Assembly: GCA_963844115.1 (NCBI GenBank)
Contig: CAWJNN010000049.1
Coordinates: 1 to 64,000 of the forward strand
Direction: 5' to 3'
DNA length: 64,000 nt
Source of the DNA: CS4-C045 sp963844115
Lineage (GTDB): Bacteria; Planctomycetota; Planctomycetia; Pirellulales; UBA7805
Part shown: positions 48,762 through 57,625 of the stretch, one piece after another
Layout of the letters: each line of letters starts with the position of its first letter
How positions within the stretch are numbered: position 1 is the stretch's first letter
Position numbers and translations under genes: made by a program
Notes under the pieces: generated by a model
Seen by the model: the letters and a program-made list of their open reading frames with translations, nothing else
Told to the model about the DNA's origin: nothing
The model's database searches: none

Positions 48762-49583
48762 TCAATCCGGTGCTTGTACCTCGGCCTCGTAAACAAACGC
48801 GCGATCGTCCAGCGGTCGAATCCAGATGTTGCGAAACTGCACGGGTGCACCGTGATCTTGCAAAAACACGGGGCCGGTTGACGTCTTCTTCTGTTGCTTC
48901 CAGATCGTCGCAAGGTAGGGCGTTGTTTGGTACCGAAAGGGATGAAAGACCGAACGCGGTTCGGCAAACCGCGCATTGTCCTGGACTTTCTTCCCGTTCA
49001 ACCAGGCTGTGATCGAACCGTTTTCGATAATCTCACGTGCCTCGTTCCTCCGCGGGGCGATGTAACGGATATCGTAAACCTGCCAGGTGCCAGCATCGGC
49101 GGCCGCGTTGACTAACGGTTTGTGAAATCCGTAAATCGCGCCGATGCTTTCGTCGCCAATTGCCTTGCCATGTTTCGAATTGACAATTTGCAGCTCGTAA
49201 TTGCCGTGAATGTAAATGCCGCTGTTCCCGGAACCCTGTTTGGGTGTCATGAATTCGACGTGTATGTCTGCGTCGCGGAAATGCCACTTTGACACGACGT
49301 GGTTGCCGTTCCTATTCGCGCGCGACACCAACGCCCCTGCTTGAACCGGCCAATCCGATTTGCCGCCATTCTTGCCTAGGAACAAGTTCGTTTCCTGCCC
49401 GTCGAATAATACAATTGCGTCGTCTGGCGGTCGTACCGGCAATGAAGACTGGTCAGGGACAAACGGCTGCTTTACTTTCTCACCGCTTTGTGGCGCCGGT
49501 CTATCGGCCGCAGCAAGAAACGGAGACGTCACAATCCCCAACAAAACCAGCCATTTCGCAAAGTGCCGATCGGTAAATCGCAT
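48762..49583 (-). CDS. Secreted DUF1080 (3-keto-disaccharide hydrolase) protein
   Basis: 273 residues with a signal peptide (FAKWLVLLGIVTSPFLAAAD). The mature part is the concanavalin-like DUF1080 fold: DDAIVLFDGQETNLFLGKNG, ALVSRANRNGNHVVSKWHF, GSGNSGIYIHGNYELQIVNS and AWLNGKKVQDNARF. Members are numerous in planctomycetes, and some are 3-keto-glycoside hydrolases. ATG 49583 is supported because upstream sequence in this frame only shadows the HAD gene on the opposite strand. It is divergent from that gene with a 93-bp gap. Confidence 0.9.
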   Translation of the reverse strand: MRFTDRHFAKWLVLLGIVTSPFLAAADRPAPQSGEKVKQPFVPDQSSLPVRPPDDAIVLFDGQETNLFLGKNGGKSDWPVQAGALVSRANRNGNHVVSKWHFRDADIHVEFMTPKQGSGNSGIYIHGNYELQIVNSKHGKAIGDESIGAIYGFHKPLVNAAADAGTWQVYDIRYIAPRRNEAREIIENGSITAWLNGKKVQDNARFAEPRSVFHPFRYQTTPYLATIWKQQKKTSTGPVFLQDHGAPVQFRNIWIRPLDDRAFVYEAEVQAPD

Positions 49584-49676
49584 GATTGCTTTTCGTAAAC
49601 TCGCCGGGTTATATCGTCGCACAACTGCAGTTCGTATCATAAACAACCGAACCGACCGATACCACGGGAGGACAAC

Positions 49677-50357
49677 ATGACCACACATCCTGAAGAACAG
49701 CTGGCCGTGATTTTCGATATCGACGGTGTGCTGGTTGATTCGTATCGCGTTCATTACGAAAGCTGGCAAAAGGCCGCTCGTGAGTTCGGGTTCACCATCA
49801 CGGAACAGCAATTTGCGGAAACGTTTGGACAAACAAGCCGCTCGATTATTCGCCACCTCTGTGCCGATACGATTCCTACGGACGGTGCGGTGAGGCAGAT
49901 CGACGATTACAAGGAAGCGGCCTACCGAGCGATCATCGCCGCCGACTTCCCGACAATGCCGGGTGCGATTGATTTGATCGACGCGTTGTCCGAGGCGGGC
50001 TTCGCGTTGGCGGTAGGTTCTTCGGGTCCAAGCGAAAACGTTCAACTGGCGCTTGACAAACTTCAGCGGCGGTCGGTTTTCAGTGCCGATGTTAGCGGAT
50101 CCGACGTGCGGCAAGGAAAACCGGATCCCGAAGTCTTTCAGGTGGCCGGTAAAAAGTTGGGTATTGATCCTCGCTACTGCGCCGTTATCGAAGACGCGGC
50201 GGCCGGTGTCGCTGCGGCGAATGCCGCGGGGATGTTGAGCGTCGCGCTGGTCAGCACGGGGCACCTTGCAGGCGAATACGGCGATGCGGACCACGTTGTC
50301 TATCGACTGGACGAGTTATCGCCCCAGCGACTTCGGGAATGGATAATCCGACGATAG
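49677..50357 (+). CDS. HAD-family phosphatase/phosphomutase (beta-PGM-like)
   Basis: 226 residues. Motif I is AVIFDIDGVLVDSYRVHYESW with the nucleophile Asp and acid/base Asp; motif II is the Ser in LAVGSSGPSENV; motif III and IV are the Lys in RQGKPDPEVFQVAG and the acids of CAVIEDAAAGVAAANAAGM. The cap is the helical C1 type seen in beta-phosphoglucomutase and phosphoglycolate-type phosphatases. GGGAGG about 6 bases before ATG 49677 strongly supports the start. Substrate unknown. Confidence 0.92.
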   Translation: MTTHPEEQLAVIFDIDGVLVDSYRVHYESWQKAAREFGFTITEQQFAETFGQTSRSIIRHLCADTIPTDGAVRQIDDYKEAAYRAIIAADFPTMPGAIDLIDALSEAGFALAVGSSGPSENVQLALDKLQRRSVFSADVSGSDVRQGKPDPEVFQVAGKKLGIDPRYCAVIEDAAAGVAAANAAGMLSVALVSTGHLAGEYGDADHVVYRLDELSPQRLREWIIRR

Positions 50358-50381
50358 TCAACACCCCTAACCGGCTTTCTT

Positions 50382-51656
50382 TTACGGCGCTGTGTCACCT
50401 TCTTCCGGCGGTCCGATCAATTCGGCCAGTAGTCGTCCGAGTTCATTACCGCGCGCGTTCAGCGAGACGACATTACCTTCCTTGTTCACGAGAATGACGG
50501 TGGGAATACCACCAATTCCGTAGTACTTTGCCATGGGATGATTCCAGCCGGTGCTTTCTGGCTTGTCGCCAAACAAAGTCTTCCAAGGCAGTTCGCGTTC
50601 TTCGAGAAACTTGTCGACGAGTTCTCGGTCCTCGTCGATACTGATTCCAATCACCTCGAATCCACGGTCGTGATAGATCTCGTAATGCTCAAGCAGATTT
50701 GGCAATTCGGCAATACACGGCCCGCACCACGTGGCCCAGTAGTCGAGCAGCACGACCTTGCCACGATACGACGCCCAATCGACCTTGCTGCCATCCAAAA
50801 AGACACCAGAGACTTCGATTGCATTTCCGGGCAAATCCAAGCGGCGCGCTGCTCCGGCGAGACGTTCAGCCGCCTCAACAAGTTTCTCGTTCTTGCTATC
50901 CGCAAATCGTTCGGAAAAGAAGCGATTCAAATCGAGGGCGGCTTTGCTGTGCCCAGCTTGCTCGATGCGATTCAGGATCTCAAGAACGAGCGCCGCATTC
51001 TGAAGCGGAATCTCACCTTCACCGAAGTCCTTCTTCAATAATGCCGCGATCTTAATGACTTCTTCGTCGCTGGCATTGACGGAAAATTCGTACTTCAAGT
51101 CCATTTCAAGCCGTTTACCGAACTGCGAGATCTGAGGGCGCTTGTCCTTCGCGATCAACTCTGCGAATTTTTCCAATTCGGCTTTCGCCTGTTCATCGCC
51201 TAGCTGCTGCAGAGTGCGCAAGCTACGCACCGTTACCTGGGCGGCGACCGCGGCATACGTCATCCCATCCTCTTCATCTACCTCGCTTAGTCCGTACAGT
51301 TGTCCAGCAGTTTCGATCATCTCCCTCTGAATCTTGCGATACGCGTCGATTTTCTCGTCCCGTGTATCGCCGGCCGGTTCTTTACGATTCAAGGCGTGAA
51401 GCTTGTCTAGCAGAACTTCCGCTTTGTTCTTTTCTTCTGCGGACGTGCCGTCGCCGGTCGTCTTATCGGCAGCCCCGTTTGAACCCGCGTCCGCTTTGTC
51501 GTCGGAGGCTTCCGCCGCTGGCCGCGGTGCGTCCTTTACGTCCGGCGCCGTTTCACCAGCGGCAGCCACGGTCAGTCCACGAATACCGGCCGCCGCCCCC
51601 ACGGTCAGGCAGACGATCGTCAATAGGGAGAATCGATGTATGCGAAACAGCTTCAT
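50382..51656 (-). CDS. Secreted thioredoxin-like (TlpA/ResA) protein
   Basis: 424 residues. A signal peptide (FSLLTIVCLTVGAAAGIRG) precedes an acidic Ala/Asp/Lys-rich linker, then about 200 helical residues of unknown fold. The C-terminal 150 residues form a TlpA-type domain: KVVLLDYWATWCGPCIAELP with the CGPC redox site, FEVIGISIDEDRELVDKF and GIGGIPTVILVNKEGNVV with the cis-Pro. Such proteins reduce or oxidise disulfides outside the cytoplasm, for example in cytochrome c maturation. ATG 51656 starts the signal peptide. The metallophosphoesterase lies upstream beyond a 214-bp gap. Confidence 0.9.
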   Translation of the reverse strand: MKLFRIHRFSLLTIVCLTVGAAAGIRGLTVAAAGETAPDVKDAPRPAAEASDDKADAGSNGAADKTTGDGTSAEEKNKAEVLLDKLHALNRKEPAGDTRDEKIDAYRKIQREMIETAGQLYGLSEVDEEDGMTYAAVAAQVTVRSLRTLQQLGDEQAKAELEKFAELIAKDKRPQISQFGKRLEMDLKYEFSVNASDEEVIKIAALLKKDFGEGEIPLQNAALVLEILNRIEQAGHSKAALDLNRFFSERFADSKNEKLVEAAERLAGAARRLDLPGNAIEVSGVFLDGSKVDWASYRGKVVLLDYWATWCGPCIAELPNLLEHYEIYHDRGFEVIGISIDEDRELVDKFLEERELPWKTLFGDKPESTGWNHPMAKYYGIGGIPTVILVNKEGNVVSLNARGNELGRLLAELIGPPEEGDTAP

Positions 51657-51675
51657 GGCAAAGTCCTCGTTAATA

Positions 51676-51723
51676 GCGTGGTTTTTAAAGGGCGTGGTTT
51701 TTAAAGGGCGTGGTTATTGAAGG
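51676..51723. repeat. 16-bp tandem repeat, three units
   Basis: Units GCGTGGTTTTTAAAGG at 51676-51691 and 51692-51707 are identical; 51708-51723 has two changes. It is 20 bases upstream of the thioredoxin-like start, so it may affect its promoter or 5' leader. Confidence 0.8.
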
Positions 51724-51870
51724 GCGAGGTAAAGGCAGCGAGCAACGCGGAGCGATATTTGTCCGCGGCGGGCCTGGCTTGATAATGCTCTATTCCAAAT
51801 TCGGCCCTGTCAGGAAAGATTGGCCGCGAGCAATTGTACACGCCATCGTAGCTTGGGTAACCATCGATGT

Positions 51871-52655
51871 CTAAAACTGGCCTCGTTTCCGCTCTTTCGC
51901 AGGTAAGACTTCCAGGCAGGTTGTCCACCAGCCAGTCCTTAATGTCTGCTGAAACTCTGTCGGAATCCCTTCATCGGCCATTTCTCGGACCAATCGAGCA
52001 AAGTCGTATTCGACGGGTATAAACTCTGGTGTGATACGATCTTTCGAGTAGTTCAGTAAGGTGTACCACACATTCGTCGTCCCATCGTTCTCTGGGCGAC
52101 CGAGGACACCTACGTTAACGAAACCTCGACGACAGGAGAGAGGCCGGTGCCACTTGATGCCGGTGTGTGTCGCAAGGATCCAATCGGCTTGAAAGTCGAC
52201 GGCCATTTTCTCGAGGAAATGCGTCGAACAAGTCGACTCCCAAAGGAACTCGTTGGTACGCCGTGGACTCCCATGGCTCAACAGCACGTCACAACCAGCA
52301 ACCTCAAGACGTAGCGTTTTCGGAAGTTCGCGCATAAAGCGGCGATTCTGTTCGGACGTATTCTTCAGTGTGTAGTCGTAACTGATCTGTGCAAATTGAT
52401 TGTCGCTGGGGTCGGTGTAACCGCACTGGCAGTCGTCCAGTGCGTTACCAACGGAGTCGTCATAGTTCCCTTGAATGCACTGCACCTGGTACTCGTGCAA
52501 CAAAGGAAACACTCGGTCTGGAAACGGCCCGAATGCACCAAATCTCCTAGACAATAGACCGCGTCGACACCGCGTCGCGCAATATCAACCAGCGCAGCCT
52601 CCAGCGCAAGATAGTTGTTGTAAACACCACCCAAAAACGCCATGCGGTTGGACAT
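51871..52655 (-). CDS. Metallophosphoesterase-fold protein lacking motif I metal ligands, one apparent frameshift
   Basis: About 261 residues joined from 52365-52655 and 51871-52554. The order is that of YfcE/MJ0936-like phosphoesterases: CLGDLGAFGPFPDRVFPLL (GD motif, after restoring a lost G at 52538-52539), CIQGNYDDSVGN (GNxD), CDVLLSHGSPRRTNEFLWES and WILATHTGIKWHRPL. Motif I, normally DxHGN with two metal ligands, reads LGGVYNNYLALEA here, so Asp and His are replaced by Gly and Tyr. The family may act with a changed metal centre or as a binding protein. The ATG at 52655 is preceded directly by the heptamer array and has no ribosome site. A radical SAM/flavoprotein pair lies upstream. Confidence 0.75.
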
Positions 52656-52656
52656 A

Positions 52657-52895
52657 CGGATTGCGGATTGCGGATTTCGGATTGCGGATTGCGGATTGCG
52701 GATTGCGGATTACCGGATTGCGGATTGCGGATTGCGGATTGCGGATTTCGGATTTCGGGATGCGGGACAGAGGATACGGGGTGCGGGAATGTCGTGTGCC
52801 CTCACTGATTACTGATTACCGGCTTCCGTTGACTTTGACGTTGGATGTTGGACGTTGGATGTTCGACGTTGGATGTTGGATGTTGGATGTTCCGA
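52657..52895. repeat. Period-7 repeat mosaic between metallophosphoesterase and radical SAM genes
   Basis: Fourteen CGGATTG-like heptamers fill 52657-52755, with one extra base at 52713. They pass without a phase break through variable heptamers (CGGGATG, CGGGACA, GAGGATA, GCCCTCA, CTGATTA twice) into eight GTTGGAT-like units at 52840-52895. The 3' part lies inside the radical SAM reading frame. On the minus strand the array ends two bases before the metallophosphoesterase ATG. Confidence 0.9.
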
Positions 52896-53765
52896 CGAGG
52901 AGGGATTGGCGCAGATCGCTCCGTATTGGTAACAGGTTAAACAGGCGCCGTGATCTAACGCGTACGATCGGGATGCTTCGGTCAGCGTTTCGCCCAATAC
53001 GGCATCCGGCGCTTCAATCAATATGGGACAGACGGCAACGCCCCGGTCGGTAACGATCCGGCTGTGCTCGCAAATCAGTTGCGATCGATCGAATCCCTCC
53101 ATCATCTCGTGCGTCACCCGCTCGGTCCCGGAATAACCACATGTTCGCTGTTCTTCCGCGCCCAATCGCAATAGCGGCAGCAGTTTCAAACGCGGACGTT
53201 CGTAGCCGGCTCGGCGCAACATCTGGACGAACTGTCCCACAAAGACTTGGTCCTGTTCCTCGGGCCAGGTTCGGGCGGCGGTGATAATCGGCAAGAAGCC
53301 GTAGCGCACCAGTTCGACGATTCCCTTGACCGCCCGCTGAAACGTTCCTTCGCCGCGTATCGGATCGTTCGTCTCCGGCGAAAAACCATCAATCGATACA
53401 CGAAACTCCAAACTATATGGGCTCTGTTCATCCGCCGTCCGCAACCGATCCAGCCATTCTTTTTTCAGCACCGTCCCATTGGTCAACACGGTTGCCGGAC
53501 CGTACTTCAGCGTTTCTTCCAGAATCGCCACCATGTCGGGATTCAAGAACGGTTCGCCACCGGTGAAGTAATACTCTTTGACTCCCAAAGGCGCCGATTC
53601 TTCAAGTCGCTGCCGCACCTGCTCAAGACGAAGAAATCCGAAATTGTCGTTCTTCGGATGACAACTGATAAAGCAATGGTGGCAGGATAGGTTGCAGCGG
53701 GTTCCGGCAACTTGAAACCATAGGTGGTCCAAGGCGGACAATTCCACTTCAGGTGCCGTCGTCAT
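52809..53765 (-). CDS. Radical SAM enzyme with SPASM-like C-terminal cysteines
   Basis: 318 residues. The N-terminal VAGTRCNLSCHHCFISCHPK carries the CxxxCxxC that binds the SAM-cleaving [4Fe-4S] cluster. KEYYFTGGEPFLNPD is the GGE motif; ATVLTNGTVLKKEWL and FRVSIDGFSPETND continue the partial barrel. The later Cys residues in LICEHSRIV, GVAVCPILIEAP and GACLTCYQYGAICANP suggest a SPASM/Twitch-like auxiliary cluster, as in enzymes that modify peptides or small metabolites. After AICANP the last 27 residues are encoded by the heptamer array and look accidental (for example RRTSNVQHPTSK). The start overlaps the flavoprotein stop (ATGA), so the two are coupled. Substrate unknown. Confidence 0.88.
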   Translation of the reverse strand: MTTAPEVELSALDHLWFQVAGTRCNLSCHHCFISCHPKNDNFGFLRLEQVRQRLEESAPLGVKEYYFTGGEPFLNPDMVAILEETLKYGPATVLTNGTVLKKEWLDRLRTADEQSPYSLEFRVSIDGFSPETNDPIRGEGTFQRAVKGIVELVRYGFLPIITAARTWPEEQDQVFVGQFVQMLRRAGYERPRLKLLPLLRLGAEEQRTCGYSGTERVTHEMMEGFDRSQLICEHSRIVTDRGVAVCPILIEAPDAVLGETLTEASRSYALDHGACLTCYQYGAICANPSSSEHPTSNIQRRTSNVQHPTSKSTEAGNQ

Positions 53766-55042
53766 GCCACCGCTCCTTCATCCGTGTTCATTTTCTGAAT
53801 CCCTTCATACAGATCCAGATCCGTACGGTCGCCGATGATCGAAAACAAATCGCGTATCTGCCGTAGACCGATGGAGATCAGAAACTGCGAACTACGACCG
53901 TAGCTCTTGCTACCCAAAATGTAAAAATTCGGTTCCGTTGTGATCAACGAGTCCGGCCCGAATCCGACTTGATCCAGACAATCGGTCGAGGTGTTGTCGC
54001 TGAGCGATGCGGCAAGTTTCATGGGTCCGTCCGATGCATAACATAGATGGACCTGCAAGTCGGCGAATAGATCGGTCGCCGGGCGGTATCCGACATTGGC
54101 AATAATGCGATCGACCAGCAGCCGCTCGTCGCACTCCCCCGCCAGCTGCACCGCGAGTCCTTCGCTCTCCATTGGGTCGATAGCGACCACATTGCTACCG
54201 GCGATCCGACGAATTGTTTCCGCTGTCGATGCGGCCAACGCATTCGCTTCACGGCCAATACGATCTCTTTCCGTCAGGCGATCGTCTTTAATGACCGGGA
54301 TTGGCCCGTCGGCGCGGCTCGCCTGCCGAGTCACCCACGTCACGCGTGTCTGAACTGCCTCGCGCGACAATTCAGCTAATCCTAAGGCCGTCGTCGCTGC
54401 GGAATAGCCTGCGCCGACGAGCAGCGTATGTCGGCCGGCATACAAGTCTCGCTGATCCCCTAGAACATCTGGCACGTGGTACTCGATTTTGCCTGCGGCC
54501 TGTCGTTCGCCTGGCGCGGGAACCCCCCCCTGCCCCATCCAGCATGGATTTCCATAGGTTCCCGTCGCGTCGATTACGACATCGGCCAGGACCGCGCGCT
54601 CCTGACCGTTCGCGTCACGCACAATCACACGAAACGGCGCCAAGGATCGATCCGCAATGCCAACGTTCTCGTTCTTTAGTTGTCCGTCGCGACCGACGGC
54701 CATGACTTCCGTTTGCTCGTGAATCGATCCTGCCAACAAGTCGGTCTTGGAAAGTGGCAGAAGATAACGATCGGCGAATTCGCGACCCGTCAACAGGGAA
54801 CTGTCGTCCGGGGATTGCCAGCGTGTGTCTTGCGCCGCCAGCGCTGCGACACCCAACGTCGACCGATTCATACCGAACGGGCTGAAGAGTCGCACGTGAC
54901 CCCAATCGAGCACATTCTGGGCCACCGTCCCGCGGTCGAATAATTCAACCTTGTAGCCCAAGAAGCGAGCGTACAAGGCAGCCTCTAACCCAATCGGCCC
55001 GGCGCCAAAGATCGCGATCGTTGCGGGAGTGTCAACAGACAT
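53762..55042 (-). CDS. FAD/NAD(P)-binding oxidoreductase, coupled to the radical SAM gene
   Basis: 426 residues. TIAIFGAGPIGLEAALYARF is the N-terminal FAD-binding GxGxxG; GRHTLLVGAGYSAATTALGL is a second dinucleotide site, probably NADPH; VVIDATGTYGNPCW is a flavin-containing monooxygenase/lysine-oxygenase-type link. The C-terminal NFYILGSKSYGRSSQFLISI closes the FAD domain. The fold is of the flavin monooxygenase/thioredoxin-reductase-like class. The 4-base overlap with the radical SAM gene implies a joint pathway. ATG 55042 directly adjoins a heptamer array and has no ribosome site. Substrate unknown. Confidence 0.87.
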   Translation of the reverse strand: MSVDTPATIAIFGAGPIGLEAALYARFLGYKVELFDRGTVAQNVLDWGHVRLFSPFGMNRSTLGVAALAAQDTRWQSPDDSSLLTGREFADRYLLPLSKTDLLAGSIHEQTEVMAVGRDGQLKNENVGIADRSLAPFRVIVRDANGQERAVLADVVIDATGTYGNPCWMGQGGVPAPGERQAAGKIEYHVPDVLGDQRDLYAGRHTLLVGAGYSAATTALGLAELSREAVQTRVTWVTRQASRADGPIPVIKDDRLTERDRIGREANALAASTAETIRRIAGSNVVAIDPMESEGLAVQLAGECDERLLVDRIIANVGYRPATDLFADLQVHLCYASDGPMKLAASLSDNTSTDCLDQVGFGPDSLITTEPNFYILGSKSYGRSSQFLISIGLRQIRDLFSIIGDRTDLDLYEGIQKMNTDEGAVA

Positions 55043-55119
55043 TAGAGGTTAGAGGTTAGAGGTTAGAGGTTAGAGGTTAGAGGTTAGAGGTTAGAGGTTA
55101 GAGGTTAGAGGTTAGAGGT
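55043..55119. repeat. Heptameric tandem repeat TAGAGGT, 11 units
   Basis: Eleven near-identical TAGAGGT units run without interruption from the base next to the flavoprotein start codon. On the coding strand this is the whole immediate 5' leader, so no normal ribosome site exists. Confidence 0.95.
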
Positions 55120-55120
55120 T

Positions 55121-55328
<208 letters not shown>

Positions 55329-55379
55329 AACGAGCATACACGCTTGATCCGTCTGGCGAATAGTCGCGGCAGCTGAAAA

Positions 55380-56507
55380 CTAGTTAGTGGTCGAACGCTC
55401 CAACCGAAATGTTTGCAGGTCGATTTGTGGCCGTTCGTCCCGCATCAGTTCGCTCATCAGGACCGCCGTGGCGGGCGAAAGATATAATCCCCAGCGAAAG
55501 TGACCCGCCGCAACGAACGCATTGTCCAAATTCGGTAGACGCCCCAGATAGGGCATACGGTCCGGAGTGCACGGTCGCAAGCCGGCCCAGCACTTCTCCA
55601 CCTCGACCGTAGCGAGCTCGGGCATGACGGACGTAGCAAAACTCAAGAGGTCTGTGATCGCCGATACGGTTGTTCTTTTATCAAAGCCAACGTCTTCCAA
55701 GGTCGAACCGACCAACAACCGTCCGTCATCCCGCGGCACCATATAACGGCGTTTTTCGTAGACGACCGATTGCAACCTGGTCTCCGGCAATTTGAGCAAT
55801 GCGATCTGCCCTCGGATCGGCTTGATTGGTAAACGGCAACCCAGTTGGCTCAGCAGGTCGCCACTCCAAGCGCCAGCCGCAAAGCAATAGCGGTCGGCTT
55901 GCAATGTTCCGCTCGATGTTTGCAACCGCTGGATACGGCCAGACTGGGCATCGATCGATTGCACCTTGGTGTTTTCCGAGAATTGCACACCCTGCTGACG
56001 GCAGCCGGCGACGAGCGCCTTCAGATGGCGCGGATTTCGCAACTGCGCCGCGGCGGGGATCTGATAACAGGCCTTCAAATTCCCTTCGTTCAGACCGCTC
56101 AACGCCGGTTCCAGCTGCAACAACTGATCCACGGCCAGTTCATTGACTTCAATGCCACGACGTCGCAAGGCCGCGACCTCTGCGTCCAGCGACGAGTGTT
56201 GATCCTCTGTGCGAGCAAACGAGAGTTCGCTGCACGGTCGATAGCCGGTATCGATTCCGGTTTGATCGACCAGTCTCTGCGACCACGCCGCGTGCAGGTT
56301 GAAGCTTAGCTGGCAGAGCGCGTCATAAATCGGGTGATCCGGGTCGACCACGGCAGCTGGTAAGATACCCGCCCCCGCCCAAGAGGCCTCCCGTCCCATG
56401 GCATTCTGATCCACCACCCGCACGCGCATACCACGGCCGCTGAGCTCGTAGGCGATGGACAAACCGACCACGCCGCCGCCAATCACCAGGCAGTCATCCA
56501 ACTTCAT
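55380..56507 (-). CDS. thiO: Glycine oxidase ThiO-like FAD-dependent oxidoreductase
   Basis: 375 residues of the D-amino acid oxidase-like family. ThiO makes iminoglycine for the thiazole half of thiamine. The N-terminal LVIGGGVVGLSIAYELSGRG is the FAD site; GREASWAGAGILPAA is the family's (R/G)-A-S-x-A-G-G-like motif; PIKPIRGQIALLK, VPRDDGRLLVGSTLEDVGFD, and AGLRPCTPDRMPYLG with HFRWGLYLSPATA complete the pattern. thiG/thiS are not adjacent, so another amine oxidase is possible. ATG 56507 starts exactly at the FAD motif. It is followed by the period-7 mosaic. Confidence 0.85.
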   Translation of the reverse strand: MKLDDCLVIGGGVVGLSIAYELSGRGMRVRVVDQNAMGREASWAGAGILPAAVVDPDHPIYDALCQLSFNLHAAWSQRLVDQTGIDTGYRPCSELSFARTEDQHSSLDAEVAALRRRGIEVNELAVDQLLQLEPALSGLNEGNLKACYQIPAAAQLRNPRHLKALVAGCRQQGVQFSENTKVQSIDAQSGRIQRLQTSSGTLQADRYCFAAGAWSGDLLSQLGCRLPIKPIRGQIALLKLPETRLQSVVYEKRRYMVPRDDGRLLVGSTLEDVGFDKRTTVSAITDLLSFATSVMPELATVEVEKCWAGLRPCTPDRMPYLGRLPNLDNAFVAAGHFRWGLYLSPATAVLMSELMRDERPQIDLQTFRLERSTTN

Positions 56508-56537
56508 TATTGCGCCAATTCAAACGAACAAGAATTT

Positions 56538-57222
56538 TCATCCGCGATCGATCTCCCGCGCCGCCTCGATCCGTACTCGCAGCTCCTTCAACGCGTCGTC
56601 ATCCTCGCACTGGACGAGTTCCTTTTGCAGGCGGTCGAAGCTTGCGGCATCATCAACGTCGTACCACGGCGCAATTTCCTGGTACGAGGCCGAGCGGCCC
56701 CGTAGTCGATCGAGGGTCTGCCTCATCACGTTGGGGGTTCCCCAATCGATATCGTCGAAGATATCAGGAGTCTGCTGACGGGCACCGACGAGGTAGTATC
56801 CGCCATCCTCGGAAGGACCTAGAACGACAGAGCATTTCCGCAGCGCATTGAACGCCTCGGTGATGCGCGACGCCGGAAGCGTAGGGCTATCCGATCCGAT
56901 CAACACGACCAGGTCGCAGCCTGCATCAAACGATGCGTCGAAGAAATCTCGCATGCGCGATCCCAGGTCGCCGTCCACTTGCGGCCGCAGTTCCCATGGT
57001 TCGTCCACAAGCTGTGCGAATTCCGCTCGACGATCCGTGGGCGAATAGGCAACGACTCGGTTCAGCGGCAAATCTGAAAGCGGCAAATCTGAAAAACGCC
57101 TCAGGATCGTCGTCAGAAAGGCATGATAGATTTCCGCAGCTTCGCGCACCAATCGCCGTCGCCAATCGTGTTTTGACCTCGCCCGCTTGCCAATACTTGG
57201 CGAAAATGCCTAATCGGCTCAT
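56538..57222 (-). CDS. TIGR04282/DUF2064 glycosyltransferase-like protein, one apparent frameshift
   Basis: About 228 residues joined from 56926-57225 and 56538-57152. N-terminus: MSRLGIFAKYWQAGEVKTRL, the nucleotide-binding start of the family; next, after the join at about 57145, EAAEIYHAFLTTILRRF. Then LVVLIGSDSPTLPASRI, VVLGPSEDGGYYLVG and WGTPNVMRQTLDRL, as in GT-A-like DUF2064 proteins. The role is unclear; some sit in arsenosugar or sulfolipid-like clusters. A FSDLPLSDLPLNR tandem duplication near residue 50 is odd. ATG 57222 starts the motif. It ends 30 bases before thiO. Confidence 0.8.
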
Positions 57223-57235
57223 CAACTAGATCACC

Positions 57236-57583
57236 CTAGCGTTCGTGCGGCAACTCGTGCAACAAACGGCGCAACAACGTCTCATTCACGCGACCACGAA
57301 ATCGCACCTGGCCGTCGATTAGTACAACCGGTACACATTCGCCATATAGCTGTTCGAGGGCCGCGTCTTCGTCCACATCGATTTCTTTTGGTTCGATACC
57401 ATAGCGAAGCAGAAGTTGCCTGGCGTCCTCGCATAAATGGCAGCCGTTACGTGTGTACAGGATAATATCGCTATAAATACCGTAGACGTGACGCTTTGAC
57501 TGAGTAAACTTATGGCTTATCTCCGCCGGAAATAGGTGGCCAACGCAAGTACTCCGTGGTATTCTGGACGAGAGCAGGCTCAT
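57236..57583 (-). CDS. Glutaredoxin-like (DUF836-type) protein, start uncertain
   Basis: The last 80 residues form a small thioredoxin fold: DIILYTRNGCHLCEDARQLL with CxxC, EIDVDEDAALEQLYGECVPV with the cis-Pro region, and VVLIDGQVRFRGRVNETLL. That matches glutaredoxin-like DUF836 proteins. No proper start is near the domain: the nearest in-frame ATG, 57583, adds about 36 residues without homology, and a CTG at 57460 lies inside it. The true start may be non-standard, or a base may be missing. The stop is 13 bases before the TIGR04282 start, so the two are co-transcribed. The kinase is divergent. Confidence 0.7.
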   Translation of the reverse strand: MSLLSSRIPRSTCVGHLFPAEISHKFTQSKRHVYGIYSDIILYTRNGCHLCEDARQLLLRYGIEPKEIDVDEDAALEQLYGECVPVVLIDGQVRFRGRVNETLLRRLLHELPHER

Positions 57584-57625
57584 CTCTTTTCTTTTCTGAC
57601 ACACGCCGGATTCACGAGCAACGGC

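Noticed and set aside
49584..50294. N-terminal extension of the DUF1080 gene
   Set aside because: It is antisense to the well-supported HAD gene, and a signal peptide starts at ATG 49583.
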